Source: Planococcus citri (lineage: Eukaryota > Arthropoda > Insecta > Hemiptera > Pseudococcidae). From it: a stretch of 64,000 nucleotides of DNA. The position numbers and the translations under genes are program-made. This document shows positions 23,509 through 34,600 of this stretch, piece by piece (within the stretch, counting starts at the first letter, position 1; each line of letters starts with the position of its first letter). A model generated the notes under the pieces. It was not told the origin of the DNA and did no database searches. It saw nothing but the letters and a program-made list of their open reading frames with translations. The stretch covers positions 45,436,580 to 45,500,579 of the forward strand of contig NC_088678.1 in assembly GCF_950023065.1 (NCBI RefSeq). The letters are read 5' to 3'.

Positions 23509-24707
23509 AAATTTGGTTACCAAACCATCGCAATTTTAGTGTGAACCGGAATTTTTTATTAATAATTCATCATCTTCGAATAATTTGCATCATGTGTTTG
23601 GTTGTGAGCTTCTGCGAAGCCAGTTGTCCGGGTGCTTGCGATTGTAAATGGAAAGATGGGAAGGAGTCGGTTATGTGCGTAAATACAAATCTGACTACCA
23701 TACCGTTGAACTTGGATGGCGGCATATTGGTGTTTAATTTCGTCGGTAATTCTTTGGTGAGACTGGATGACGACGTTTTCGAACGTGCCGGATTATTGAA
23801 TTTGCAAAAATTGCATTTGGTACGTTGCAATATCAAAGTAATCGAAAGATACGCGTTTCGGAACCTCAATAATTTAGTCGATTTGGATTTGAGTTATAAC
23901 GCTTTCAATGTCGTACCGTCTCAGTCATTCGCTCCCATTCCTGGCTTACGTGAGCTGAAGCTAAATGGCAATCCGATCTTGAAAATTGGCAAACAAGCCT
24001 TCGTTCACGTTCACGAACTTATTCGATTAGAAGTAGCCGAATGTCGGATCGGGTACATCGACGAGAACGGTTTCCAAGGCTTGGGTCAGACGCTGGAGTG
24101 GTTAAAATTGAGCAATAATCGTCTGGTGAACTTGAAACCTCAAACGTTCACAACGCTGCGAGCGTTACACGGTATCGAGCTGAACGATAACCCTTTGAAT
24201 TGTTCTTGCGATGTGAGACCTCTTCGAGACTGGATGCTGGATCGTAGCTTATCGAGTAGTGCGTCGCCGGTGTGCCGATATCCGGCTCATAATTTTAATA
24301 AATCGTGGGAAAAATTGCAAGACGACGATTTCGCGTGTTTGCCATCGGTACACGCGCCGTTCAAGATAATCAACGCTTACGAAGGCGATAACGTAACCTT
24401 AGCGTGTAAAGTCGGCGGCACACCTACGCCGAATGTCAAGTGGACGTTGAGAAATCGAGTTCTGTTGAATGGCACGTTCGGCCATCCAGTAAAAAATAAA
24501 AGATCATATTTAATTCAATCCGTATCGAATAATTATAGTAATTTAACCATATTGTCTTTGGAAATGCAAGATACCGGAGAGTACGTTTGTATAGCGGAGA
24601 ATAAAGCTGGTAAAGTGATCACCGATATCGTATTGACTATTGAGAAATCACCCATGGGCACTATTCTTTCGGAAAGAGTCGTCTTGATCGGCATTTTATT
24701 AACTGCA
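23505..24707 (+). CDS. kek: kekkon coding exon 1 (residues 1-401)
   Basis: Encodes the signal peptide, the LRR block, the Ig domain and the first third of the membrane helix. The donor is GCA|GTGAGT at 24708, phase 0. Reading through the donor adds only 19 residues before a stop. Met30 (after MKIWLPNHRN...) is an alternative start just before the hydrophobic core, but the first Met also leaves a usable signal peptide. Confidence 0.9.
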
Positions 24708-27700
24708 GTGAGTATCAAAGTAATTACCTATACTCATAATTTAAATATCCTATGTTTTATTGGATGAAGTAAAAAAAAAAATTCCTCTGTAAATTTTGGC
24801 CTTTTTTTGCAAAAGACTAGGTTCATTTTGAATTGAAGCTTCACCTTAATTTACTCTCATATACTCAAGTATCAAAGTGAATAACAAAAATTGCATACAG
24901 CATTGAATTGCTTTATCGCTATTCGCTATATTTTACTTTTTTGGAAGGAATATGAGAATGGGGAAAGAGTCAGGAAGAAAATATTTACTGGTAATTTTTT
25001 TTTGGTAAATTACTGGTACTTTTTTGATAAATTACTGGCAATTTGTTTTTGATAAATTACTAGTCATTTTTTTTTTGGTAAATTGGTAATATTTTTTGGT
25101 AAACTACTGGTAGTTTTTTTGGTGAATTACTGGTATTTTTTTTGGTAAATTACTGGTAATTTTTTGGTAAATTACTGGTAATTTTTTTGGTAAATTACTG
25201 GTAATTTTTTTGGTAAATTACTGGTAATTTTTTTGGTAAATTACTGGTAATTTTTTTGGTAAATTACTGGTAATTTTTTTAGGGTAATTACTGGTAATTT
25301 TTTTTAGTAAATTACTAGGAATTTTTTGGTAAAGTTGTCTCTTGTAAAAAAAAAAAGTAAAAATTCTAGTGGTGTTCCTCTTTTTTTCCTGCTCCTACCT
25401 CCCTCTCCCCCCACAGTCTGTCTGTCCATTTAACTAGCATTTTATTTACGTTATTTATAAGTTTACAAGTAATTGACTTCGATCATTTTATTTTACAGGT
25501 GATTATAATTTTTCTTTGTTCTGTGATACTATTCATTCGAGTAATGTACTGCAAACACGACACGCAAGCAGATATCGAAAGTAAACGTCGCATCATATCG
25601 GAGAAAATTGAAATGAAAAGGAATTCAGCCAATTTAAAAAGGTCATCTTCTATTCTACCGTATGCCAAAACTGCTGATAACGCTAACAAAATTTTAAACG
25701 AGGGAGAAAATCAAAAACAAAATAAATACGATCTAGATTCCGTTAATGAAGTAGATGGACAGAAACCAGCTCGCCCCAAAGATTTCAAAGAGTTGAAAAA
25801 CAAGCCTAATGCAGAATCCAAGTAAGTCGTATACATAAATACAGAGCTTTTTGGCTCGTTTCGAATAAAATTATGTTTTGGCAATGATACCTAAACCTAT
25901 TTTCGTACAGTTATGAGCATTGATTTGAAACCCATTCGGCGTGTAATTTTGATTGGAAAGGAGTGTTAGAAAATGTTTGTCAATGGTGTGGAGCGGATAA
26001 GGAACGAAATACGTCGTTGATGATTTTTCATTTGAGTCGAAATTATTACCTAAATTATGGAAAATTCCCATTTATTTATTCGCATTTCTGTGTACCTAAT
26101 TTCTGATATTTGAAATTTCCCTTATTTTTTGCTACATTGATGTCAGGAAATGAGACAAAAACGCAATTTTTTTCTTCTACAACTTTTATGAAAAAGTTTT
26201 AAAAGTTTTAAAAAGTAATCCCAGCTTCTCACCCTGCTTCCAAAAAAAATCCTAAAACACTTTAAATTTGACCACTTAATTTTTTTAGAATAAAATAAAT
26301 TGTTCAGCATTTTGGGGAAATAATTGGGAATTTACTCGAATATCGTCTCATTTTCGAAGCGGTGGAGGGGGAGGGGTTGGTGTTTTGAAATTTCGACCTA
26401 CACACATTTACTCTGGCCGTACCAGCAATTTCCGTTGATTTTCTGTACTATCGTATCAGAAATTTTCAATGATTCAAAAAACCTGCATCGTATTTACGGC
26501 GAACTGGTTATGCAAATTTATTAACATCTAAGAATATCAATTGGAAAGAAGTTTATAGAAGGCGATTGTTTCATCCCCAATGTAAGTTTTTTGAAATATG
26601 TGTGGCAATGGAGTGCAAATGGCCTAGATACGACAATCTTCACTCGAATATTGAACTCCTACCCTCCTCTTCCCCACCAACATAAAAAGTTAATGCTCTA
26701 GACTTTTTTTTTTTTTTTTTATATTCTTCAATTACAAAGCAATGTATTTGAATGATCAAATTGAGCATTTTAAATCTCGAAATGAGTTTATTAAAATTCC
26801 TGGTGACATTTTCTGTCTGTTTATAAGGCTGCGATAAAACTCGAGCCCTTGAAAATTCCAACTTGTAACTAAAAATAGGACATGAAAATTTTTTTTATTT
26901 TTATCGTTATCGTTCGCGTATATTTTATATTTTATTTTAAAAATATTATAATTGCGTAGTTTAAAGCAGCGAGTAAAATTTTAACCAACAGGTATTTTAA
27001 TAAAAACATGAAATAATTTTTCTCCATAAAGGGGCAGTCCAGGCTCGAGCATTTTTGAAAGTCACATCGGTGAAATAGCCTTACAACACCACGTGCTTCA
27101 TAAAAAAGAATTACCCAGCGGAAAACTTTACACAACTGCTATGGCATTTATGACTGATGATAGTATGGTGAACTACCAAAACGAGCCGGAAAATAGTACA
27201 AAAAAGAAAACTCGTTACAATACAATGCCTAGGTAGGTAGTTTTAACGCGCTATATTATTCACTCTCACCGGTTGTCCTACAACCTACCTACAAGTACTC
27301 GTATCTCTCTACTATATTGTATTTTTATTTTATTTTCTTGCAGAAATTTCTCATCGTCCAATCACAATCGAAAAAATATGTCAACTTATCCTCGAGTATC
27401 GGAAAGTCAATCTCCGTTATTGAGGAGTAAATATTACGGAAGTAGTTCCGAGTCTGTGAATTCAAATAGTGAAAGGTGATTATTAAGCTTATCGATTTCT
27501 TTTTCACTGCTTTATATTTCGGAACATACCTACTCGTACGTGGTTGACTCGTTTGTGGAGAGTAACACGGTGTTTCATGAATGCTTGAATTCGAGAAACC
27601 GACGTGTTTTTTTGCTGGGTTTTTTTCTTTCGAAGAACTGCATTAAGTGGACTTGTCTACTTTATTTGTAATTTTCCACCACAATGATCAAAAAGTAGGT

Positions 27701-30700
27701 ACATAGGTACCTACTCGTACTTTTTTTTCGTAAAAAAAAACGCATTTAGAAAGATAAATTTTTTCAAAAAAAAAATGAAAGGTTGACGTTTTTATTTTTA
27801 TGAAAATTAATCCCTTGTGGCAGTTACACGATTTTTAATTAATTTTTAAAAATCGTTAATTTCCCATAAGATTAGGTACACGTATTTTTCGAATTTCATA
27901 TTTTTTTGTCAGTCGCCATTTTTGCCATTAGATGAAGATTACTTTGATGTCAGGTGCCAATTGGACGAACGTAATAAATGCTGGTGCGCTACGCTTTCCA
28001 TGCTGGCGTAGATTGTAGCCCATCTCTGCCTCCCTCAGTTGTGATATAAAAAATTAGAAATAATAGGTAGCAAGATCGATTTTTTTGTATGAACGTTCGT
28101 TTACCTCTAAAATTCTGAGTTCGTATTGTGTGTAGGTACTTGGGGCCGGATATCTGTTTACACTGGATCGAAACGTATAATTTTCTTTATATTTTCCTGA
28201 AGTTATCAAAGAGTACATTTATGGTTTTTTTTTTCAAATATGCATATGGCCGGTATTCAAGTTGTACTTGATTTTTTTTCAACTTGAACTGTCTGCTTAC
28301 CATAAAATAAAAATAAAAATGGTTGAATAAAGATTTTGACTCCAATTTTCTTACATGAAATTTAAAATTTTGAAGTATCGAAACAATTTAAAGAGATTGC
28401 AGCTACTCGTAGGTATTAGAAAGTGTCTCAAAAATTTCTAGATATGTGTATCGAAATCGCATCCAGACAATTTGGAAGGTCAGGAATAGTGTCAGTTAAA
28501 TTTCACCGTTTTACCGCAAGATCAACCTTCAATAATCTTCGTAGATTTTTGATTCGTCGAAATCACTAAAATCAAAAAATAAAGTTCAGAGCCCAAACTA
28601 TCAAATGACGATATATTTTTCGACATTTCCAACTTTTTTTGGGAAACATATAATCAAACGACAGAAAAAAAATGCTCGATAGGCAAGCCTCACTACAAAG
28701 TGTAGCATATTAACGAAAGATTCAAACGACAACCCCATAACCTCATTTTTGAGTCCTGAGAATGACAAATACATTGCAGCTCGAACGAAAGAGGAAAAAA
28801 ATTAGACAGAAAGTGACTAACACCCGTCATATGCGAATGAATGATAATTCATGAACAGATCTGGCCGTTCTGGGTCACCGAAGGTCTGATCAGATCTATT
28901 CAGGTCTAAGCAGATGATTTGACTACCTATCTATATGATTAGATCAGGTCAAATCTAACCAGGTTAAACTGGCAGCCCGTTCGATGAATTCTTTTGTCGT
29001 GAATTGATAATGTTCCCTGTTAAATTCCAGTTTTTTTGTCGTTGAAACATTCGTTTGTCGTGTATTAATTATTTTTCTGTGTATTTTTTGTTTCGTTGTA
29101 GTCACAACATATCTCTGTCATGTTACACCACTTTTTATTGTAACTGTAAACGTCATCCATTTTTTTCTCTTCGTACCATGTAATACGTACTTTTCCAGTC
29201 TAATTTATTCGGCAGGTCAAAAATGGAGTTGGAATCCAAATTGCAGCTTTCTAGGTATCTCAATTATGGGTCAAATTTTGATTATTTTTATACCTAGGAA
29301 ATAGACCAAATTTAATTTCCAAAAATTCTTCAAAAAATTAAATTCTACTCGCAATTTTTTGAAAATGGGAGTAAAAAATTCGAAACAATTTTTATAAGCA
29401 CAAAATCAGAGTCAGATTCCATCCTGTAGAAGTATCTAGTACTTCACTTATGAAACACCCTGTACTTTCCGTTCTCATAGCAAGTAGGATCGTAGCATAG
29501 CGTGTATTGAATGGAACATGTGTGTTAAATGAGTTGCGTAGCCAGATTTTTGTGTTTTCGTTTAAATCACAAGGGTGGTAGAGGCAACGTTGATTCTATT
29601 TTCAAGTGTTTTGTTTTTATTATTCGTGAAATTTTTACACCATCGTGTCGTAGGTCCTATTACTTATAACTTTGTTCAAACCGTTCTCTTCTCATTACGC
29701 CAGTTTGGAAGAAAAAAGTCACATACCTATTTGGATTTTTTAAACTAATATTGAAAGTTCTAAACTTGATTTTTTTTACATAGGTACGTAGGTAGGTAAG
29801 GCACTAAGGTAACTAGATACACGGTACATTTGGTATTTATGTATTTTTTACGTGAATGTAGGTAATTTTTTTATTTACCATTTCGATTTAAAAATGAAAG
29901 AAAGAGAAACAGAGAAAAAAGTAATATTTTAATGTCATAAACAAAACCCACTTCAGAATACTATGAAAAGTACAATTCAAAAAAGATCATACCCTCGCTT
30001 GTATTCGTGGTTTAAAATGAAAACAAAAAAAACCGCCTGCATTTTAAACAATGCGTTTGCGGTACATCGTTGTTTCCCTCTTTTTTTATTATTTTTTTTT
30101 AATAGAAAATTTATTCGTCGATTCGTTTTGAGAATTTTAAGAATAGCGCGGCTGGGGTTTTTTAAATTCATAGACTACCCCCGTGTAGCTGGCGAAAATG
30201 AGCATTTATACTCGTAAACGATGTACCTACTAGCAGCGTAAAGGAAAATGGCACCGCTTTTAACGCGTTTTTCTTCGTCATAGTTCGCGTTAACGGTTAT
30301 GACTTTCACAGTTTCCAGCCATCGAATATCACCTCTTAGTTCGCAGTTATTGTACCAACAGTTTATCTTTACAAAACGCTGGTTAAATGACGTTAACGTC
30401 AGAAACATTTTCAACATTAATGTATCATCTTTTGTTTATCTTTATCTTTCTCGATTTACGCCGTTTCGCGATGTGTACTTTGTATGATGGTCAGCTTGTT
30501 CGCCCTCGTTCGTGGTAACTGGTCATTGGTCTATATATTTATTCGAATTAGATATCGAAGCGTGATTATGGCGTTTGTTGAAATACCATCATCCAAACTT
30601 ATAAGTAGGTATCACACTTCATAGGACGGCATTTTCTCAAAAACTTAGATACTCGCCAACGAAACAAATGAGCGTTGATGAATAATGTATAAAATCTGCA

Positions 30701-33363
30701 AACGCACATAGATATAGCTACCTACCATACCTCAAACTGAAGGTAATTGTTTAAAAATTTATAAAAAAGCGCAAACTTTTCCAATTCTTTCGGTTGTTAA
30801 AAAATTAATGTACAAGTAAGTTTACAAAGAGAAAAAGAAACTAAAGTAAAACGTCGTATTCGAGGTAATTTAAAATCGAAAATTATATATAGGTAGGTAA
30901 GTATACAGTTAATAATGCGCGTTCTTCCAAGTTACTTGCTTAGTTCTTCAACGTCTCATGAGACTTGAGATAAATGTCTTTTTCGAGTTTTTTCTCTTCT
31001 TTTTTATCGTAATTTAATCGAATTCTCTCGGCGAATTAATCCTATAGCATTTTAAATGTCAACCAGCCATGAATCAATTCTGTTTTATAATGGTTTGTTT
31101 TCGACGCCATGCACCGCCAACCTGTACACTTTTATTTTTCTCAATGTTTACGTGGCCGAGTAAATTAAATTAGCGTTCATGTTGTCGATTCAAAGTTTAT
31201 TGAACGTTGTGTAAACAACAAAAACTGTTGAACTTTTTTTCTTAGGAGTTAGGGTGAAGAATTATTTGAAAAGTTGACCGTAGAGTAACTATGTGCATTA
31301 TGTACCTACTTTTATTGCACCGGGCGGAAAAAATGCTTTCGATATAGAATGTAAATCAGACAGTGCCATCGATTTAATTTTAATTTAACAACGGGGATTG
31401 AAAAGCAAAATTTCTATCAACCTTGAAATAGGATTTTTGAGGGTTTCTCTAGAAAGTCTTGTCTTCAGGTTCCGTAAGCTACTTTTTTTCAAATCAAACG
31501 AATTTTTCATCCCAATGGGCTCAAAAAATTCTGAACATTTGAAATAAGTACGTTTTTTTCGTTTTTTGGCTGATTTAAAAAAATAAAATTTCGGCTAAAA
31601 ACGGAGAAAAATCAAAATCTTATCAAATTGACCTAGAAATCTGAAATTTGATATGTATCCTATTTTTGATCCACCAAATTGATTGGAAAAGATTTCGAAC
31701 CGTTTTGAGTAGTTCTGGAGCCTCCAGCAGATTGAAGAAACTTGAAATTTCCACAAAATCTCACCAAATAAAATTGTTGAAAGTCAAAATTCGCACTGCG
31801 CCTTAATTTCAACATGCTGAGTTCGACTAGAGGTGATTCCAAGTCATTTTAGAGTCTCCAGCGTTATTACAAAAATTTAAATTTTCTAAAAAATAGAGGA
31901 AAAAAACATAAAATTTGTCCTATGCACTGATCTTGTAAAAATGGTGTGTAATCAATCAAGTGGGTCACCAACAAACACCAATCATGAGCATACGTATCAA
32001 AGTTGATTTTGACAGGTTTTATGGCGGTTTTTTTTGGAAAATTGGAATTTCCATAAAGTCACCGGAGGCTTCAAAACAACTCGAAACCACCTCCAGTCGA
32101 CTCAGCGTGTTAAAATTAAGGTGCAAATGGGTGAATTTTGGCCTTTCAATTCCATTTGTGGAAATTTCATTTTTCAAAAAACTGCTGGAAGCTTCAGAAA
32201 AGCTCAAAACGGTTCAAAATCAGTTCTAATCAATTTGGTGGGCTGAAAATAAAGTATATCCCAAATTTCAGCTTTCTAGGTCAATTTGGTGAATTTTTGA
32301 TTTTTTTTCTCACTTTCGGCCTGTACCTATAGCTATTTTAATTTTCAAAAATTTGCTAAAAATCGAGGGAAAAAACACGTATAAACACTCGAATTTTTTT
32401 CTGGTGCGATATATGTATGTACCTACTTATTTATGTTCATTCAAAGTTTGTACGTTAGTTGGGGTACTTTCCATGTTGGTGTAATAATTGTGTTCTTTAT
32501 GTATTTGGTTATCAACTTTACTTATGATTAATTATAATACGTTCTCTTTTTTTATTCTTCGCAGAATATCCAGAAACGATTATCAACAGTCCGGTTTCCA
32601 AAAATCAGCCACACCGAGTTCGATACGTCGATCGAAGAATAACAGCAATTGGGCCTATCCTAGTCTTCCAACAACTCCAGATAAGGATAAATACTGGACG
32701 TATTCTGCAAACTGCAATTCAACCAAAGAAACGCCATTGCTCAATAATATTTATAAAAAAAGTAAAAATCCTCATGTCAATTACTCCACGTACTCTCAGC
32801 CTAAAAGTATAATCGAGCCGGTTCTATCGACCACATACGACTATCACGCCGCTCAACTGGAACGTTTTCTAGACGAATACAAAAAATTGCATTCAGAATT
32901 AACGAAAATGAAAGAAAGCTGCGTTAAATTCAGCCGCGAGGAAGACTTGAATAAATGCCTATACAGCTCGAGAAATTTTGACCGAAGGTATCGTTCGAGA
33001 ACGTCCTTAGATCAGCCTTTCAGCGCGAGCTCATTCGAACGTAGATTCAGTTCGAGGAGCTCTTTACACAGATCATTGACCCCAAAAAGCACCTCCTCGT
33101 TTCATCAACCCCTTCAATCGAAAAGTTGCTCTTTCGAGAGATCGGTGAGTTTTGTGCCCACTTTGAAAGATGTCTCGTCCAAAACTACCGCTTCAGATGA
33201 CGTTATTGTTCCAAAATCTATACTTAAAAAGAAAAACGAATCGTATTATGGATATGATCGTAAATACGACATAGACGTGCCTTATAATTCTAGTACATTA
33301 CCATTAAAAAAAAGTAGATTTAGGAGGTTCAGTGATTCGTCTGTTGAAGGCTTTTTCGATTAG
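23505..33363 (+). CDS. kek: kekkon-family LRR-Ig transmembrane receptor, five coding exons
   Basis: This is a neuronal or epithelial cell-surface receptor of the LIG (LRR plus Ig) class. Joining 23505-24707, 25499-25821, 27032-27232, 27344-27475 and 32565-33363 gives one open frame of 885 residues; every junction has GT-AG ends and matching phase. A hydrophobic signal peptide lies at about residues 17-39. LRRNT has Cys 41, 45, 47 and 58, with leucine-rich repeats at about 60-225. LRRCT has Cys 233, 235, 257 and 278. One Ig domain (about 283-378) has Cys301, Trp313, the DTGEYVC signature and Cys362. The transmembrane helix is at about 391-415. The cytoplasmic part of about 470 residues is rich in Ser, Arg, Asn and Tyr and ends SSVEGFFD. 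Several N-glycosylation sequons occur in the ectodomain. The CKWKDGK motif after LRRNT is typical of kekkon proteins, but which member (1 to 6) is not decided. Automated annotations may call such proteins LRRC24-like. In Drosophila, Kek1 dampens EGF receptor signalling and Kek5 affects BMP signalling; the role here is inferred only. Confidence 0.9.
24708..25498 (+). other. kekkon intron 1
   Basis: Phase-0 intron of 791 bases. It interrupts the transmembrane helix (ILLTA|VIIIF) and is largely filled by a 23-bp minisatellite. The acceptor is TTTTACAG at 25491-25498. Confidence 0.85.
24984..25336 (+). repeat. 23-bp minisatellite in kekkon intron 1
   Basis: About fifteen tandem copies of a unit reading GGTAAATTACTGGTAA followed by six to ten T. 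Copies between about 25138 and 25275 are nearly identical, while the outer copies are diverged (GATAAATTACTAGTCA and similar). This is the usual picture of central homogenisation. Confidence 0.9.
25499..25821 (+). CDS. kek: kekkon coding exon 2 (residues 402-508 plus 2 nt)
   Basis: Begins VIIIFLCSVILFIR, completing the membrane helix, then a basic stop-transfer segment (RVMYCKHD) and a Lys/Ser-rich juxtamembrane region. The donor is CCAA|GTAAGT; the exon ends in phase 2. Confidence 0.9.
25822..27031 (+). other. kekkon intron 2
   Basis: Intron of 1,210 bases ending TCTCCATAAAG. Open frames at 26324-26524 and 26640-26861 are incidental, and a poly-T run lies near 26704-26720. Nothing else is recognised. 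Confidence 0.8.
27032..27232 (+). CDS. kek: kekkon coding exon 3
   Basis: Completes Lys509, then continues GSPGSSIFESHIGEIALQHH and onward to RYNTMP. It is internal to the cytoplasmic tail and is too short and start-free to stand alone as an open reading frame. The donor is CCTAG|GTAGGT, drawn from a TAGGTAGGTAG tetranucleotide run. Confidence 0.87.
27344..27475 (+). CDS. kek: kekkon coding exon 4
   Basis: The acceptor TTTTCTTGCAG precedes AAATTTCTC. The exon encodes (R)NFSSSNHNRKN through SVNSNSE, Ser/Asn-rich cytoplasmic tail. Donor GAAAG|GTGATT, phase 2, matching the next exon. If the exon were unspliced, the frame would reach a stop just after the donor. Confidence 0.87.
28857..28975. 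repeat. degenerate AGATCTGATCAG repeat field
   Basis: Contains CAGATCTGGCC, GGTCTGATCAGATCTATTCA, GTCTAAGCAGATG and GATTAGATCAGGTCAAATCT. The segment TCTGATCAGATCTATTCAGG resembles, in inverted form, CCTGTTCAGATAGGATCAGA at 43319-43338. Confidence 0.6.
29215..29460. repeat. fragment of the fold-back repeat family
   Basis: GCAGCTTTCTAGGTATCTCA and the text after it (GGTCAAATTTTGATTATTTT, then CCAAAAATTCTTCAAAAAAT) match the right arm of copies at 18590-18690 and 32270-32370. It ends near CACCCTGTA, a motif also seen elsewhere as a repeat end. Confidence 0.45.
31540..32400. mobile_element. fold-back repeat family, copy 3 (near-palindromic)
   Basis: The left arm (about 31540-31925) contains TCAAATTGACCTAGAAATCT, ACCAAATTGATTGG, TTTCGAACCGTTTTGAGTAG, AGCCTCCAGCAG and TTTCAACATGCTGAGTTCGA. 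The reverse complement of the right arm (about 31990-32395) reads ACCAAATTGACCTAGAAAGC, ACCAAATTGATTAG, TTTTGAACCGTTTTGAGC, AGCTTCCAGCAG and TTTTAACACGCTGAGTCGAC in the same order. The arms are therefore about 370-400 bp with moderate divergence around a short spacer containing CAATCAAGTGGGTCACCAAC. No coding capacity. It is transcribed as part of kekkon intron 4 if the gene model is right, and the RNA could fold into a long imperfect hairpin. Confidence 0.72.
32565..33363 (+). CDS. kek: kekkon coding exon 5 (C-terminus)
   Basis: Completes Arg620 and encodes the last 265 residues to the TAG at 33361-33363. It includes RRSKNNSNWAYPSLPTTPDK, a short helical stretch (YHAAQLERFLDEYKKLHSEL) and Ser/Arg-rich repeats of the form S-F-E-R-R-F-S-S-R-S-S-L. 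It ends KKSRFRRFSDSSVEGFFD. The open frame extends upstream of the acceptor but only through intron. The phase agrees with exon 4. Confidence 0.88.
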
Positions 33364-34600
33364 TTCTCGTTGTGCGAAAAGACTGCTATTGTTTAACTAA
33401 AAAAAAAAAATCAATCCTGTAGGCCTAAATTACATATTTCTTCTTCGATCTAAAAAAATTATTCTGTATTTTCAACTTAATCCAAGTTTTCCATTCTTTT
33501 TCACAGGCGAACACGTTTTTATTGCGATAAATGCCATTTTGTTATTTCGATTTTTCTACACACGTCCGTCATTGTCATCGTCGTGTTAATTCAAATTTTA
33601 AGGTTGACAAACATTTTAAAAGGTATCCAGTGATTTTTAAACGCTGAATCTGAATTTGAAACTATACCTCCGAGCAATCAAATAACTTACGAGCAAAAAT
33701 TAGTAGTTAAGTATCTATCTACCTACCTACAGCGAAAAAAAATGATGCATTATATTTATTTCAAAAGTCATCTTCGCCTTTCGAATTTCTACCCGAAGAT
33801 CTATCTATTTTTTTTTTCGAAAATTTTTTGGAACTATGACGATCAAATAATAATCCTCGTATTTGTTGTACGGCTGAAATATAGGTATGTTCATTTTATA
33901 ACCTATTTTAATCATCAATGTTTGTACCTTTATCGAATGGTCTATAAACATAGGTACCCATCCTATTTGTGAAAGTGTTATTGTATTGAAACTCGAATAT
34001 CCATATGAATGATGATTAAGGTGTAAAAATTAAAAGGAAAAAAATCTAAAATCATCATCAAGCTTAATTAAAGACTAAATACAGTATCATTATCGTCGAA
34101 GCATTTATCTTTTATACCTAAAATCTAAAAAATAATACTACGATTGTATTTATCTACTTAATTTTTCGAAACGAAACATATCTTGTGTTATTGCATAATT
34201 TTGTATAAAAATTTTTTATATTTTTCTGTACATTATTTCGATGTTGTAAAAATAATTTCGAGTAGTTTTCCATTTTATTTTTGAGCCTAAATTTTTTTCA
34301 CTGTTTTACAAATCGTCGCTCGTCTGCACTTTGATTTCGTGTGTGATATCAATTAAAAAATTATTTAGCTCCAGATAACTTACCTAGCAAGTGTTTTTGT
34401 GCATTAGTTGATTTTTTCCAAATGCTTAAAAATTGTCTGATTTGTATCGATGAATTATTACCGATCATATCACATTTATTATTTTTTTCAAACTTGATTA
34501 TTTTTCGTTTCATGTTCTTTTAAAGGTTTGAAAGACTCCTATTTATTTTGACCAAATTTTTTAAATAAAATTTTTTGATATTTTTCCAAAAAATAAATCA
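33364..34600 (+). other. probable kekkon 3' untranslated region
   Basis: AT-rich sequence after the stop. AATAAA hexamers occur at 34564-34569 and again shortly after (near 34591), giving plausible polyadenylation signals about 1.2 kb from the stop. The true end is not determined. Confidence 0.4.

Larger units (their letters stand above)
27476..32564 (+). other. kekkon intron 4, about 5.1 kb
   Basis: The longest intron of the gene. It carries a GATC-type degenerate repeat field (28857-28975), a fragment of the fold-back family (29215-29460), a TAGG/TACC-rich stretch near 29785, and a full fold-back copy (31540-32400) ending about 165 bases before the acceptor TTATTCTTCGCAG. Open frames at 29963-30217 and 30299-30487 show no domain. 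Confidence 0.8.
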
